NCBI RefSeq assembly: GCF_019977655.1
Contig: NZ_AP024849.1
Coordinates: forward strand, 5,365,001 to 5,429,000
Reading direction: 5' to 3'
Length of the DNA: 64,000 nucleotides
Source: Clostridium gelidum
Lineage (GTDB): Bacteria; Bacillota; Clostridia; Clostridiales; Clostridiaceae
Below the pieces are notes generated by a model that was not told the DNA's origin, did not search any database, and saw only the letters and a list, made by a program, of their open reading frames with translations. The position numbers and the translations under genes were made by a program. Below, piece by piece: positions 40,313 through 49,661 of this stretch. Each line of letters opens with the position of its first letter. Within the stretch, counting starts at the first letter, position 1.

Positions 40313-40407
40313 AAGTGAGAATCAAAATCTATGATTTTGTCCTTCGAACTTATCCAATGCAGTTGGGAAAGTGAGAATCTAAATCTATGATTTTGATTTT
40401 CGAACTT
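40313..40407. repeat. Tandem pair of small hairpin H
   Basis: Two units (40313-40351 and 40369-40407), AAGTGAGAATCAAAATCTAT and AAGTGAGAATCTAAATCTAT, each ending TTCGAACTT. Each folds into a short stem (AAAATC/GATTTT). Their only neighbours are the two divergent starts, so they may act as operators or transcript leaders for wecB or the GT4 gene. Confidence 0.6.
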
Positions 40408-40519
40408 ACTCAGTCAATTAAGTTTATAATAGTTTAGTTTTATTAATATCTATAATATGCTAAAATGATATTATGTTTAATTAAAATAACTTTTTTTGAA
40501 ATTTAAGGAGGAACAATAC

Positions 40520-41584
40520 ATGAAAGTACTCACTGTTATTGGAGCTAGACCACAGTTTATAAAAGCTGCAACAGTATCAAATAAAATTAGAAAAGATGGA
40601 AATAGTGAAATATTAGTACATACTGGACAACATTATGATAATAATATGTCAGATATATTTTTTGAAGAACTTGCTATTCCAAAGCCTGATTATAATCTAA
40701 GTATTGGTTCATCAAGTCATGGCCACCAAACTGGTAGCATGCTAATAGCTCTTGAAGAAATCTACTTAAAAGAAAAGCCAGATATGGTTTTAGTTTATGG
40801 AGATACAAATTCAACACTTGCAGGAAGTCTTTGTGCTAGTAAATTATTAATACCTGTAGCCCATGTAGAAGCTGGACTTAGAAGTTTTAATAAAGTTATG
40901 CCTGAAGAACAAAATAGAATACTTACAGATCATATTTCAGATTTGCTTTTTGCACCAACATTAACAGCAGTAAATAACCTAAAAAATGAAAATGTCACAA
41001 AAGGTGTTCATAATACTGGAGATGTAATGTACGATGCAATAAATCTTTTTAAAGAAAGAGCTAAGGAGATTTCAACAATAAATGAAAAACTTGATTTAAG
41101 TCCAGACAGCTATATACTTTCAACAATACATCGTGCTGAAAACACAGATAACATCGAAAGATTAACTTCAATAATAAGTGCTTTAAGTAATTCTGGTAAG
41201 AAAATAATACTTCCACTTCACCCAAGAACAAAGAAGTTCATTGAGGAATATAATTTGCATGTTGGCGAAAATATTGAAATTATAGATCCTGTAGGGTATT
41301 TAGATATGATTTCCTTACAAGAAAATGCAAAAAAAATAGTGACAGATAGTGGTGGAGTTCAAAAAGAAGCCTATTTCTTAAAGAAGCCATGTATAACTAT
41401 GAGAGATGAAACTGAATGGGTTGAAACTGTAGACAATGGTTGGAACGTAATAGTTGGAAGTGATTCTAATAAAATTTTAGATGCGTTAGATAACTTCAAT
41501 CCAACAGGTACTCCCGCTTCAGCATTTGGAAATGGAGATACATCTTCAATAATTACAGACATTATAGGGAAATATATAGGATAA
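40520..41584 (+). CDS. wecB: UDP-N-acetylglucosamine 2-epimerase (non-hydrolysing)
   Basis: A 354-residue UDP-GlcNAc 2-epimerase. It opens VLTVIGARPQFIKAATVSNK and includes HTGQHYDNNMSDIFFEEL, VYGDTNSTLAG, VAHVEAGLRSFN, MPEEQNRILTDHISDLLFAP and the C-terminal TDSGGVQKEAYFLKKPC, with the catalytic Asp and His positions of WecB/MnaA. It makes UDP-ManNAc for glycan synthesis; a 2,3-diacetamido variant cannot be excluded. AAGGAGG lies six bases before the ATG at 40520. It is the only plus-strand gene of the locus and is bracketed by hairpin repeats and giant palindromes, hinting at inversion. Confidence 0.92.
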   Translation: MKVLTVIGARPQFIKAATVSNKIRKDGNSEILVHTGQHYDNNMSDIFFEELAIPKPDYNLSIGSSSHGHQTGSMLIALEEIYLKEKPDMVLVYGDTNSTLAGSLCASKLLIPVAHVEAGLRSFNKVMPEEQNRILTDHISDLLFAPTLTAVNNLKNENVTKGVHNTGDVMYDAINLFKERAKEISTINEKLDLSPDSYILSTIHRAENTDNIERLTSIISALSNSGKKIILPLHPRTKKFIEEYNLHVGENIEIIDPVGYLDMISLQENAKKIVTDSGGVQKEAYFLKKPCITMRDETEWVETVDNGWNVIVGSDSNKILDALDNFNPTGTPASAFGNGDTSSIITDIIGKYIG

Positions 41585-41635
41585 TTCTCATCTTACAGCT
41601 ATTGCGAATTACTTAAAGTGCGGCAATAAACCCTC

Positions 41636-41825
41636 GAAAGAGAATACATACATGTTCCGCAGGACTAGAAAAACTTCGCTGGGTATATCTAAATGGGAAG
41701 TTGCACCCATTTCAGATTGCTCCCAATACAAGATTGGGACAATCTAAAATGGAACAACTTCCCATTAAAATATACCATCAGCTCATTTTTCAATGCCTGC
41801 TGCACATGTATGTATCCTCTTTCTT
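41636..41825. repeat. Giant imperfect palindrome, copy D
   Basis: A ~190-bp hairpin. GAAAGAGAATACATACATGT pairs with ACATGTATGTATCCTCTTTC as outer arms. The inner arms contain TCTAAATGGGAAGTT and AACTTCCCATTAAAA, CACCCATTTCAGATTG and CAATCTAAAATGG; the apex stem CCCAATACAAGATTGGG is short. The orientation is opposite to copies A-C (its right arm resembles their left arm). Together with E and distal arms ATTGCGAA (41601 and 42233), the whole 41.60-42.25 kb space is palindromic. Confidence 0.75.
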
Positions 41826-42005
41826 TGTATTGTGATAATTCTAAGAATATATCTGATATAATATTTGATTCTATGAAAAGGAATACCTACCATTCTATGT
41901 TAGAAACATCCAGTAAACTCAAGTTTGAATATTACTGCAAGTATTTTATATATAGATGCCCAATTTTAAGTTAAACTTATATCCTAAAATATATATTAAA
42001 ATAAA

Positions 42006-42194
42006 AATGAAGGTTTTGCTTTTGTGGAGGCGTTACATCAGAGGATTTAGCTGTAGATATTTCTTCAGTATAAGTTGTTCTATTTTTACTTGTCCTAAGC
42101 TTGCCTTAGGAACATGTAGAAATGGGTACAACTTGAACTGTTAGAAATTCACGGGTAAATCCTCAGTAACCCGAACAAATGCATGACCTTCATT
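42006..42194. repeat. Giant imperfect palindrome, copy E
   Basis: A ~189-bp hairpin. AATGAAGG pairs with CCTTCATT at the ends, AGAGGATTTA with TAAATCCTCAG inside, then TAAGTTGTTCTATTTTTAC with GTAGAAATGGGTACAACTT, and an apex CCTAAGCTTGCCTTAGG. Its inner sequence is only distantly like that of copies A-D, yet the layout is the same. It sits between wecB and the polymerase gene (convergent ends). Confidence 0.65.
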
Positions 42195-42266
42195 TCGGTG
42201 ATTTATGCAACTAACTTTATTTTTCACTTTGGGTATCTCTATTTCGCAATATCCTCAGGTAGTTTG

Positions 42267-43754
42267 CTATATCATTCTATATTCTTTTGTAGATGATTTC
42301 CCATATTTATTATTTTCTTTTTTATAGACTTGAATACATGACACAGCAAATCCCATAAGTATCCAATATGAAAATACATATGTTATGGAACTTGGCCCAA
42401 AACTTGCTGGTGCAAAAGCTATAAGACCTGCCACTGCCGCAAATGATACAATAGTTTTTTTCTTTATTCCAATAATCAAATTTTCTATAAGTAGATATAA
42501 ATAGTAAATACCATATAGGGCTACTCCTGGTAGTCCAAAATCACCCAAAATTTCAATTGGGTAGCAATGTGGGCTATATACAGATCCAGTATTTCCTTTA
42601 TCTTTTAAAAGTTGTTCAACATTACCTACTCCATAACCTTGATATTGCTTTTCTGTTATTACACCATTAAATACGTCTTTAATTATCTCCATCCTGTGTA
42701 ATGCAGAACCTTCTGCATTAATTTCACCTTCTGTAAGGCCTTCTAATGAACTCAATTTACCTGATAGACTAGTTGTTAATTGATCATCCGAAGGCTTTAT
42801 ATTCATGAGCAAATAACTATAATTATAAGCCAAAGCAAATCCACATACTAATAATATTGGATAAATCATTTGCTTAATACCTAAATTCTTAACATTAAAT
42901 ACTGAATAAATTATAAATATTGCAAATCCAAACAAAAATGCAAAAAATCCTGTTCTTGAAGTAGTCGTAACAACTAATGAAAAACTTATACAAGAAACTA
43001 CCGTGAACCATATTTTTGCTAATACATTTTCAAATTTGTAAATCGCAAATAAACAAATTGGTACAAGTATTGCAAGGGCTGCTGTTAAATTATTTGTATT
43101 ATATGAAAATGCTATTGGTCTTGCTTGTATAGTATTAATTTGCCATTGTGGTAAATTTTCTATAAATCCATCAATATAATGTCTTATAGGTAGCTGCTTA
43201 CCTAAAAGCACTTCTACTAACCCAATAATGATTATTATCGAAATCAAAAACAATAGTAAATTAATAGTCTTTTTTATTCTTTCTTTATTTACATTATAAA
43301 TCATCATATCAACAATAAATGCAAACATCATCAAATAGATAGCTATATACTTAATTGCTAGGTTTCTATTTAATGCCCATTTAATACTAACACACATATA
43401 AATAAACCAAATAACATATATCACCAAAACTTTCTTATCTAAATTTTTGAAAACATCTTTGTCTTTAAATACTTTATATAATGATAAAAGTGTGAATACA
43501 CCTAAAACTATATGAAAAATATATATGTTTTGTATTCCCGGAACAAATAGTGCATAATCATAAAATGCAGATACTAAAAGCACAGCATAAAGCAGATTAT
43601 AAACATCCTTTTCTTTTATTATAAAAGTTACTGCTAATACTGTTATTATATACATTGCAGTTATTAAGTAACTTCCATTTGATATTCCTAAAAATCCTGC
43701 AATCGCAAATACAATCGCTAAAACAATATATATACTTCTGTCTTCTCTAGTCAT
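42267..43754 (-). CDS. O-antigen ligase/polymerase family membrane protein (Wzy/WaaL-like)
   Basis: A 495-residue protein with ~11-12 membrane segments and a large extracytoplasmic loop (~350-410). The loop and following region show VGNVEQLLKDKGNTGSVYSP, HCYPIEILGDFGLPG, the conserved Wzy_C motif of O-antigen polymerases/ligases, with catalytic-type Arg/His residues. It would polymerise or ligate undecaprenyl-linked repeat units outside the membrane. AGGAGT lies eight bases before the ATG, and only 2 bp separate it from the dehydratase gene, so the two are co-translated. Confidence 0.88.
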   Translation of the reverse strand: MTREDRSIYIVLAIVFAIAGFLGISNGSYLITAMYIITVLAVTFIIKEKDVYNLLYAVLLVSAFYDYALFVPGIQNIYIFHIVLGVFTLLSLYKVFKDKDVFKNLDKKVLVIYVIWFIYMCVSIKWALNRNLAIKYIAIYLMMFAFIVDMMIYNVNKERIKKTINLLLFLISIIIIIGLVEVLLGKQLPIRHYIDGFIENLPQWQINTIQARPIAFSYNTNNLTAALAILVPICLFAIYKFENVLAKIWFTVVSCISFSLVVTTTSRTGFFAFLFGFAIFIIYSVFNVKNLGIKQMIYPILLVCGFALAYNYSYLLMNIKPSDDQLTTSLSGKLSSLEGLTEGEINAEGSALHRMEIIKDVFNGVITEKQYQGYGVGNVEQLLKDKGNTGSVYSPHCYPIEILGDFGLPGVALYGIYYLYLLIENLIIGIKKKTIVSFAAVAGLIAFAPASFGPSSITYVFSYWILMGFAVSCIQVYKKENNKYGKSSTKEYRMI

Positions 43755-43756
43755 AA

Positions 43757-45622
43757 TTACTCCTTATCTGCATTATCCGCAGCTACTTCATCTTCATTTT
43801 TATAATGATATGTTGGCACAATTTTTTGCATTTGGTGCTTAATTTCTGATATATCATTTAAATCTAATAAATTCTGTAATTGTTCAAGCTTTTGTTTTAA
43901 AGTGTCCATATCTTCAAACACTGGTTTGCCTATATGTATTTTTTTGTGAACAGTATCTTCAAGACCTTCTTCACTCATTAAAAGTTCTTCATATAATTTT
44001 TCACCTGGTCTAAGACCTGTAAACACAATTTTTATATCTCTATTAGGTTCAAGACCTGAAAGCTTAATTAAATCACATGCTAAATCATAAATCTTAACTG
44101 GTTTTCCCATATCTAAGACAAATATTTCTCCACCTTTAGCAAATGCTCCTGCTTGAAGTACTAATTGAGCAGCTTCTGGAATTAGCATAAAATATCTAAT
44201 GATTTTTTTATGAGTTACAGTTACAGGCCCACCGTTGGCAATTTGTCTTTTAAATAATGGTATTACTGAACCATTGCTTCCTAGTACATTGCCAAATCTA
44301 ACTGCAACAAACTCAGTTTTAGATTGCTTATCCATAGCTTGTATAATCATTTCACATAATCTCTTTGTTGCTCCCATTATGTTAGTTGGATTAACAGCTT
44401 TGTCTGTTGAAATCATAACAAATCTTTCAATATTAGCTTCACTAGCTTCTAAAGCTAAATTTAGTGTTCCAAATACATTATTCTTAACCGCTTCCTTAGG
44501 ACTATCTTCCATTAGAGGCACATGCTTATGTGCTGCTGCATGAAATACAACATCTATTTTATATTTAGTAAACACTTCATGTAGTCTTTTTCTATCTCTA
44601 ACTGACCCTATTAATACAGTAATATTCACATCTGGAAAGTCTTCTTTAAGCTCATTTTGAATATCATATATATTATTCTCATAAATATCAAATATTATAA
44701 GTCTTTTAGGATTATATATAGCTATTTGTCTACAAAGTTCTGATCCTATAGATCCTCCACCACCAGTAACTAATATAGTTCTTCCTTTGATGTATTCTGA
44801 AATCCCCTTATTGTCCAACTGAATAGGGTCTCTTCCAAGTAAATCTTCTAAATCAACATCTTTAATCCTACTAACTGTAGCATCTCCATTTAATATTTCA
44901 TACATTCCAGGAATTATTTTTAATTTACAATTAGTATTCTTACAAATTTCAATTATTTCAGCTTTATTTTTTGCATCAAGAGATGGTATAGCAATTAAAA
45001 TCAAGTCAATTTCTTGCTCTCCAGCAATATAAGGTATGTCATGCCTATTTCCTTCTATTTTAACTCCTGATATTCTTTTACCAAGCTTATTTTTATCATC
45101 ATCTATAAGAGCTATAGGATTGTACTTTAATTCTCTTCTTGCCATCATTTCATTAATAATCATAGTTCCAGCTGAACCAGCTCCAACTATCATCACTCTT
45201 CTTTGATCTGCTGAATATTTAAATGGGATGTACAAAAGGGTTCTTCTATAAACCCTATAAAGAATTCTATAACCTATTACAAAGAAGATACTTAAAAGTA
45301 TTCCTACTACTGAAACATTTAGTGGTATAACTGCCCCAAAAGATGATCTGGTATATCCAATTGATAATATACCTGCTAAAATATTTCCACCAACACCTAG
45401 TAAAAATTCATCTGTACCAGTTAAATGCCATAAACTTTCATACATTTTGAATAAGTAAAAACATACTAAATAAATTAAACTCAATGCTATAACATCATGA
45501 GTATATATTTTCGAAATTTCTGTAAAACTTCCGGTTTGTGTTATATTTATAGAAAAAAGGTATGCCAAATTAACCATAAACATATCAATAGTCATAATTA
45601 TTAATGTTTTCCAATTTTTCAT
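43757..45622 (-). CDS. Membrane-bound NDP-sugar dehydratase/epimerase (CapD/PglF/WbpM-like)
   Basis: A 621-residue protein. Four N-terminal membrane segments (~8-120) are followed by a CoA-binding-like Rossmann region (~135-270; VMIVGAGSAGTMIINEMMAR) and the SDR catalytic domain (~280-560), with VTGGGGSIGSELCRQI for NAD binding, STDKAVNPTNIMGATKRLCE for catalysis and RPGEKLYEELLMSEEG. The usual Tyr of YxxxK is Met (MGATK), the pattern of membrane-bound 4,6-dehydratases such as PglF. It likely makes UDP-4-keto-6-deoxy-HexNAc. AGGAAAG precedes the ATG. Confidence 0.92.
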   Translation of the reverse strand: MKNWKTLIIMTIDMFMVNLAYLFSINITQTGSFTEISKIYTHDVIALSLIYLVCFYLFKMYESLWHLTGTDEFLLGVGGNILAGILSIGYTRSSFGAVIPLNVSVVGILLSIFFVIGYRILYRVYRRTLLYIPFKYSADQRRVMIVGAGSAGTMIINEMMARRELKYNPIALIDDDKNKLGKRISGVKIEGNRHDIPYIAGEQEIDLILIAIPSLDAKNKAEIIEICKNTNCKLKIIPGMYEILNGDATVSRIKDVDLEDLLGRDPIQLDNKGISEYIKGRTILVTGGGGSIGSELCRQIAIYNPKRLIIFDIYENNIYDIQNELKEDFPDVNITVLIGSVRDRKRLHEVFTKYKIDVVFHAAAHKHVPLMEDSPKEAVKNNVFGTLNLALEASEANIERFVMISTDKAVNPTNIMGATKRLCEMIIQAMDKQSKTEFVAVRFGNVLGSNGSVIPLFKRQIANGGPVTVTHKKIIRYFMLIPEAAQLVLQAGAFAKGGEIFVLDMGKPVKIYDLACDLIKLSGLEPNRDIKIVFTGLRPGEKLYEELLMSEEGLEDTVHKKIHIGKPVFEDMDTLKQKLEQLQNLLDLNDISEIKHQMQKIVPTYHYKNEDEVAADNADKE

Positions 45623-45683
45623 TTTAACTTTCCTCCACTCTGGAAAGATCTTTGCTAATTAAAAGCAAGTCAAATCTTTAAAA

Positions 45684-46667
45684 TTATTTTCGCTTACTAA
45701 AAACTTTTAATAAAATATTAGGAAAATACAATATACCCTTGCATTGAATTAAATACCTAATATCATTTTTATTAAACTTCTGCATTTTATAACATCCTAA
45801 TGATTCTTTTACCTCTCTTTTATTTAAAAATTCAAAAAGATCTTTATGAAATTTTTTATCTCTACATAGAATAGAAAAAATATGACTTATTGCATATGGA
45901 ATTTTATATTCTATTAAAAATTTTTCTATGTTTTTAAAATCTTCTTGGGAATTTAAATATTTCAATAAATCCACATATGAATAATAACAATCAAGATGTT
46001 TTAAAGAAACTAGATTAGTTACTGATGAATTCCACCTAACATAAAACATCAATGTTTTATCAATTGATATAATCTTATCCATATTAAGCAATGCTTTAAT
46101 TGTAAATACAACGTCTTCAGCATATTTTCTACTACTATCAAAAAGTATATTATTTTCTTTTATTATTGAAGTTTTATATAAAGCACTTCCCATCCCAATA
46201 GTAATGTCACAGCTTAATTGCTTTAAAGCAGCTTCTCTTCCATTTATAAAATCATCTAAAAATCTAGTTGTACTTTTCACTAATACCTTATCTTGTGAAT
46301 CAACTTGAGTATAATCACAAAAAACTAAATCACAGTTGCAATTTGATGCCTTTTCATACATGAGTTTAATATAATCTGTATGAATATAATCATCAGAATC
46401 TAAAAAGCAAACATATTCCCCTTTTGCTTCAGAAATCCCCTTATTTCTTGCAACACTAACCCCACTATTTTCTTGCCTTATAACCTTAAAATCAACGTCT
46501 GAATTTATAAGTAAATTCTCCGCTATTTCAATGCTCTTGTCATTAGAACCATCATCTATAAGTAAGAGTTCAAAATTCTTACAGCTCTGATTTATAATTG
46601 AATTTATAGTTTTTTCAATGCATCTTTCTACATTATAAACAGGAGTAATTATAGATACACTTACCAA
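45684..46667 (-). CDS. Glycosyltransferase family 2
   Basis: A 327-residue GT-A glycosyltransferase. SIITPVYNVERCIEKTINSI, then NFELLLIDDGSNDKSIEIAE (nucleotide site Asp-Asp), NSGVSVARNKGISEAKGEYV and CFLDSDDYIHTDYI (DxD metal site), end the catalytic ~100 residues; the C-terminal half is variable. The start is TTG at 46665-46667 because no in-frame ATG is near and an upstream TGA limits the frame; AAGG is 12 bases away, a weak site. It is the upstream gene of the operon containing the CapD- and Wzy-like genes. Confidence 0.9.
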   Translation of the reverse strand: MVSVSIITPVYNVERCIEKTINSIINQSCKNFELLLIDDGSNDKSIEIAENLLINSDVDFKVIRQENSGVSVARNKGISEAKGEYVCFLDSDDYIHTDYIKLMYEKASNCNCDLVFCDYTQVDSQDKVLVKSTTRFLDDFINGREAALKQLSCDITIGMGSALYKTSIIKENNILFDSSRKYAEDVVFTIKALLNMDKIISIDKTLMFYVRWNSSVTNLVSLKHLDCYYSYVDLLKYLNSQEDFKNIEKFLIEYKIPYAISHIFSILCRDKKFHKDLFEFLNKREVKESLGCYKMQKFNKNDIRYLIQCKGILYFPNILLKVFSKRK

Positions 46668-47059
46668 TATTATTCACTACCTTCACTAAATTATACTACT
46701 TCTACTTATAACTCTATTTTTTGATTATGCAATAATACCCAATTAAAATTATTTCCCAAAAAATGTCCACATATTGTCGTTTTTATTTATTAACAATTTT
46801 ATTATATATATTCTCTTAGAATTATACTAATATTGCTATCAATATGCAATATTTAGTCACATTTATTAAGTAAAAGTTCATAATTATAGGGTTGCTTAGT
46901 CAATGCTTAACATATATATATTATTAAAAGTTGTATAATATCAACTATTTTACAAGTGCATATGCTTAGTTTTCATTATTTAACCATATATACTCTCATT
47001 TAAATTTGCACTTATACTCGATATTGTATTTACTATACTTATGTATATAATTAAACAAA
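46668..47059. other. Intergenic region upstream of the GT2 gene
   Basis: No gene or strong hairpin seen in ~390 bp; highly AT-rich. The promoter of the minus-strand GT2-CapD-Wzy operon should lie in its left part (46.68-46.85 kb). Confidence 0.3.
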
Positions 47060-47317
47060 GAAATTGGATCTATGTTTGTAACCACAAGGGTCATAATATG
47101 AAAGCGGCATTAGAAAATAAGCTGTTGAGGCCACTTAATGGTAGGTTGTTCCATTTTAGTTTGTCCAAAAAGTGAGAATCGAAATTTTATATTTCGTTCT
47201 TCGAACTTTCTCTGTGAGCTTTTATATTGGGAACAAACTAAAATGGATGCAACCTTGCATTTAGTGGCCTCCAGCGAAATTTTCTTAGTCCGCTGGAATA
47301 AACATGGATTCAATTTC
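47060..47317. repeat. Giant imperfect palindrome, copy A
   Basis: A ~258-bp hairpin. GAAATTGGATCTATGTTT pairs with AAACATGGATTCAATTTC at the ends; GAGGCCACTTAATGGTAGG with CTTGCATTTAGTGGCCTC, then GGTTGTTCCATTTTAGTTTG with CAAACTAAAATGGATGCAAC inside. The apex carries small hairpin H (47170-47208). It lies between the LicD gene stop and the GT2 gene, where it could form a very long transcript stem. Confidence 0.8.
47170..47208. repeat. Small hairpin H, copy in palindrome A
   Basis: AAGTGAGAATCGAAATTTTA, then TATTTCGTTCTTCGAACTT. The CGAAAT/ATTTCG stem is the same design as the copies at 22080, 33063 and 40313. Confidence 0.6.
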
Positions 47318-47346
47318 GACGAGTTATACTCATAATTATGGTTCCT

Positions 47347-48198
47347 CTATAACCCTTTAAGTTTTTTCATTTCTTTAGCATGCCACACTCTATCTTCTTG
47401 TTTTGGCATTGTCATATAATCACCATATAATCGCGTTAAAATCGCATCATAATTTTTAGGAGCATAAAAATACTCACCTTCAAACTCCAATTTCGTCAAA
47501 TCAAAATAGTCTGATTTTTTATAGACATATTCACTCCAATAAGTATCAACACCATATCCCATATATTTTGATTTTGAATCATTCCACTTAACTAGATAGT
47601 TGAAAAATCTTAATCTTCTTTTATTAGGGAACATTTTTACGACTAATTTATAAAATGAAAATGTTATTTTATTTTTAAAACTTAAATGTTCTGGCATATC
47701 TCTAAGTCTTTTAAAACTCTTTAGAATATTGTAACTTAATGTACGTTGTATTTTATATGTAAAATTATGCTTTGGCAAACTATCATATGGAAATACATCT
47801 ATGAATATTCCATTATGCATCTTATGATTTTCTTCTGTCCCATCTTCCAAAAACAATGTATTATTATACCTTACTTTACATGGTGTTGGGTAAACATTGT
47901 AATACTCATCTGTTTCAAAGGTTTGTAAGAATAAATGTTTTGGGAGTTCTTTTTTTGCTATTTTTAAGAACTTATTATACTCTTCTCTTATCATTCCTAT
48001 ATCAACATCATCATCCCAAGGAATAAAACCTTTATGTCTTACAGCTCCAATTAAAGTTCCTGCATCTAAAAAATACTTAATGCCGTGTTTTTCACATAAT
48101 TCATGAACGTCCTTCAAAATATCGGCCATAAGCATTTGAGCATCTCTTAAGCTTAAATCCTCATAGTCATCTTTATTATATGTATAATTATTATCCAT
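47347..48198 (-). CDS. LicD family phosphotransferase
   Basis: A 283-residue LicD/FKTN-type nucleotidyltransferase-fold protein that transfers phosphocholine, phosphoribitol or a similar group to glycans. The catalytic signature KYFLDAGTLIGAVRHKGFIP, WDDDVDIGMIREEYNKFL (~42-79) has the G-T-L-I-G-A-x-R-H-x-G-F-I-P-W-D-D-D-x-D-I core, and GIFIDVFPYDSLP follows. Full length. AAGGTG lies before the ATG. The locus therefore probably decorates its glycan or teichoic-type polymer with a phospho-substituent. Confidence 0.93.
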   Translation of the reverse strand: MDNNYTYNKDDYEDLSLRDAQMLMADILKDVHELCEKHGIKYFLDAGTLIGAVRHKGFIPWDDDVDIGMIREEYNKFLKIAKKELPKHLFLQTFETDEYYNVYPTPCKVRYNNTLFLEDGTEENHKMHNGIFIDVFPYDSLPKHNFTYKIQRTLSYNILKSFKRLRDMPEHLSFKNKITFSFYKLVVKMFPNKRRLRFFNYLVKWNDSKSKYMGYGVDTYWSEYVYKKSDYFDLTKLEFEGEYFYAPKNYDAILTRLYGDYMTMPKQEDRVWHAKEMKKLKGL

Positions 48199-48340
48199 AT
48201 TGATTTACACCTTATCCTTAAACATTATACTAGTAAATTAGTTTTTTTAAGTAAAAATAACCTTATATATAAATCAAAGGTTATTTTATCATCTTAATAG
48301 CTATTAGCACTCTTTTTTTGTACATTTTTTTGAATGTGCC

Positions 48341-49225
48341 TTATTTAAATTTATTTATTTTTATAGATTTAGCATATAATTTTAATGCTAAACCAAATTC
48401 ATGTACATAAAGAAGCCTTTTAACAAAACTCACCAACCATTCATTCACATATTCTATAACTTCTTCTTTTTCCTCAGTATATGATTCTTCTAAAAATTGC
48501 TCTTTTATTAATTTTTTATACTCTTTTATATTATTTTTATATGCTTTTTTACTTAACTCCAAAGTTTGGTTATACATTAATTGAGTTTTAGTATCAGAAA
48601 AACTTTCTCCGTATACTCTATACTTAAATAAATACTCTGGAATATTATGAATTTTAGTTACTTTAGCAATTCTTGTCCACAGTTCATAATCTTCAATAGC
48701 AGAATATTGTTTACTTCCATATAAATTTTGTTTAAACAATTCACATCTACCCATTATACTTCCATGAGCTAACGGACAATTTAATGATAAAAATAATTTA
48801 ATCAAATCATTACTAGATGGATAACTTACATTACGTTGATTTACTCCTTCACCATCTATAACAGTATAATAAGTTCCTACCAAACCATATTCCAAAGAGT
48901 TTTCTAAAAAATTCACTTCTTTTTTTAATCTATCAGGCATAGAAATATCATCTGAATCCATTCTCGCTATATATTTACCCTTTGCAAGGGATATTCCTTT
49001 ATTTAATGATGCAATTAGCTTTAAATTTTTTTCATTATGAATTAATCTTATACGTGGATCATTAAATTCTTCAATTATTTTGACACTATTATCAGTAGAT
49101 CCATCATTTATTATTAAAAACTCAAAATCAGTAAAAGTCTGAGTTAATATACTTTCCATAGCTTCTTTTAGAAATTTCTCTCCATTATATACTGCCATTA
49201 AAACAGTTACCATAGGTTCATTCAT
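48341..49225 (-). CDS. Glycosyltransferase family 2
   Basis: A 294-residue GT-A enzyme. MVTVLMAVYNGEKFLKEAME, then TDFEFLIINDGSTDNSVKII and GKYIARMDSDDISMPDRL (DxD) are the donor-site motifs; a C-terminal helix-rich acceptor domain follows. AAGAGGTGATAAAAT precedes the ATG. The TAA stop is followed directly by GGCACATTC, a terminus of the AGGCACA element family. It is the first gene of the locus in the minus direction (upstream region 49.23-49.6 kb). Confidence 0.92.
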   Translation of the reverse strand: MNEPMVTVLMAVYNGEKFLKEAMESILTQTFTDFEFLIINDGSTDNSVKIIEEFNDPRIRLIHNEKNLKLIASLNKGISLAKGKYIARMDSDDISMPDRLKKEVNFLENSLEYGLVGTYYTVIDGEGVNQRNVSYPSSNDLIKLFLSLNCPLAHGSIMGRCELFKQNLYGSKQYSAIEDYELWTRIAKVTKIHNIPEYLFKYRVYGESFSDTKTQLMYNQTLELSKKAYKNNIKEYKKLIKEQFLEESYTEEKEEVIEYVNEWLVSFVKRLLYVHEFGLALKLYAKSIKINKFK

Positions 49226-49590
49226 ATTTTATCACCTCTTATATTTTTGCCCAATATATTGCACTATTATTTTTAAAATCAAACATCTTTATTTTACCAC
49301 TTAAGCACTGTACAAACAACCTCATTTATAACGTACATGGCTTTCTTTTTGATGTCTTAAATCCTCTATACTTTTATTATATATAATAAAATATTTGTAC
49401 TAAAACTTTGTAATGATGGCTCATACTTTTTTATTTTCTCCATAAGTAACTCCTATCTTTAATATATAAAGCATGTCCCTTTGACCTAAACTAATAAATT
49501 TATGTTTAATTATACCATAAAACTGGCTAACTCTAGAAATTGAACTCTTTTTGAGGCAGCTTTCTTATTATCCATATTCAAACATATTTT
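49226..49590. other. Intergenic AT-rich stretch
   Basis: No gene seen. The dyad TTTTATTATATATAATAAAA at ~49373-49392 and a general AT-rich character suggest promoter DNA for the GT2 gene to the left. Confidence 0.3.
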
Positions 49591-49593
49591 AAA

Positions 49594-49655
49594 TCAAGAA
49601 AAAAACAGGCCCGTATGCTTGCATCTCGGACCTGTTATTTTCTTTCATGTGCCTT
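49594..49655 (-). terminator. Terminator made from an AGGCACA-type element
   Basis: On the minus strand AGGCACATGAAAGAAAAT, then AACAGGTCC...GGGCCTGTT and seven T residues. The AACAGG(T/C)CC stem (9 bp) around ~15 bases with a T-run is a fully functional-looking terminator 7 bp after the ABC permease stop, while its first 18 bases are the terminus of the repeat element. Confidence 0.85.
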
Positions 49656-49661
49656 ATTCAA

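Noticed and set aside
41693..42144. Two plus-strand frames in palindromes D and E
   Set aside because: Same reason: they cover palindrome arms, and sequences vary between copies by pairing rather than by codon.
47110..47335. Overlapping frames on both strands in palindrome A
   Set aside because: Both strands are open because the DNA is palindromic; no start signals.
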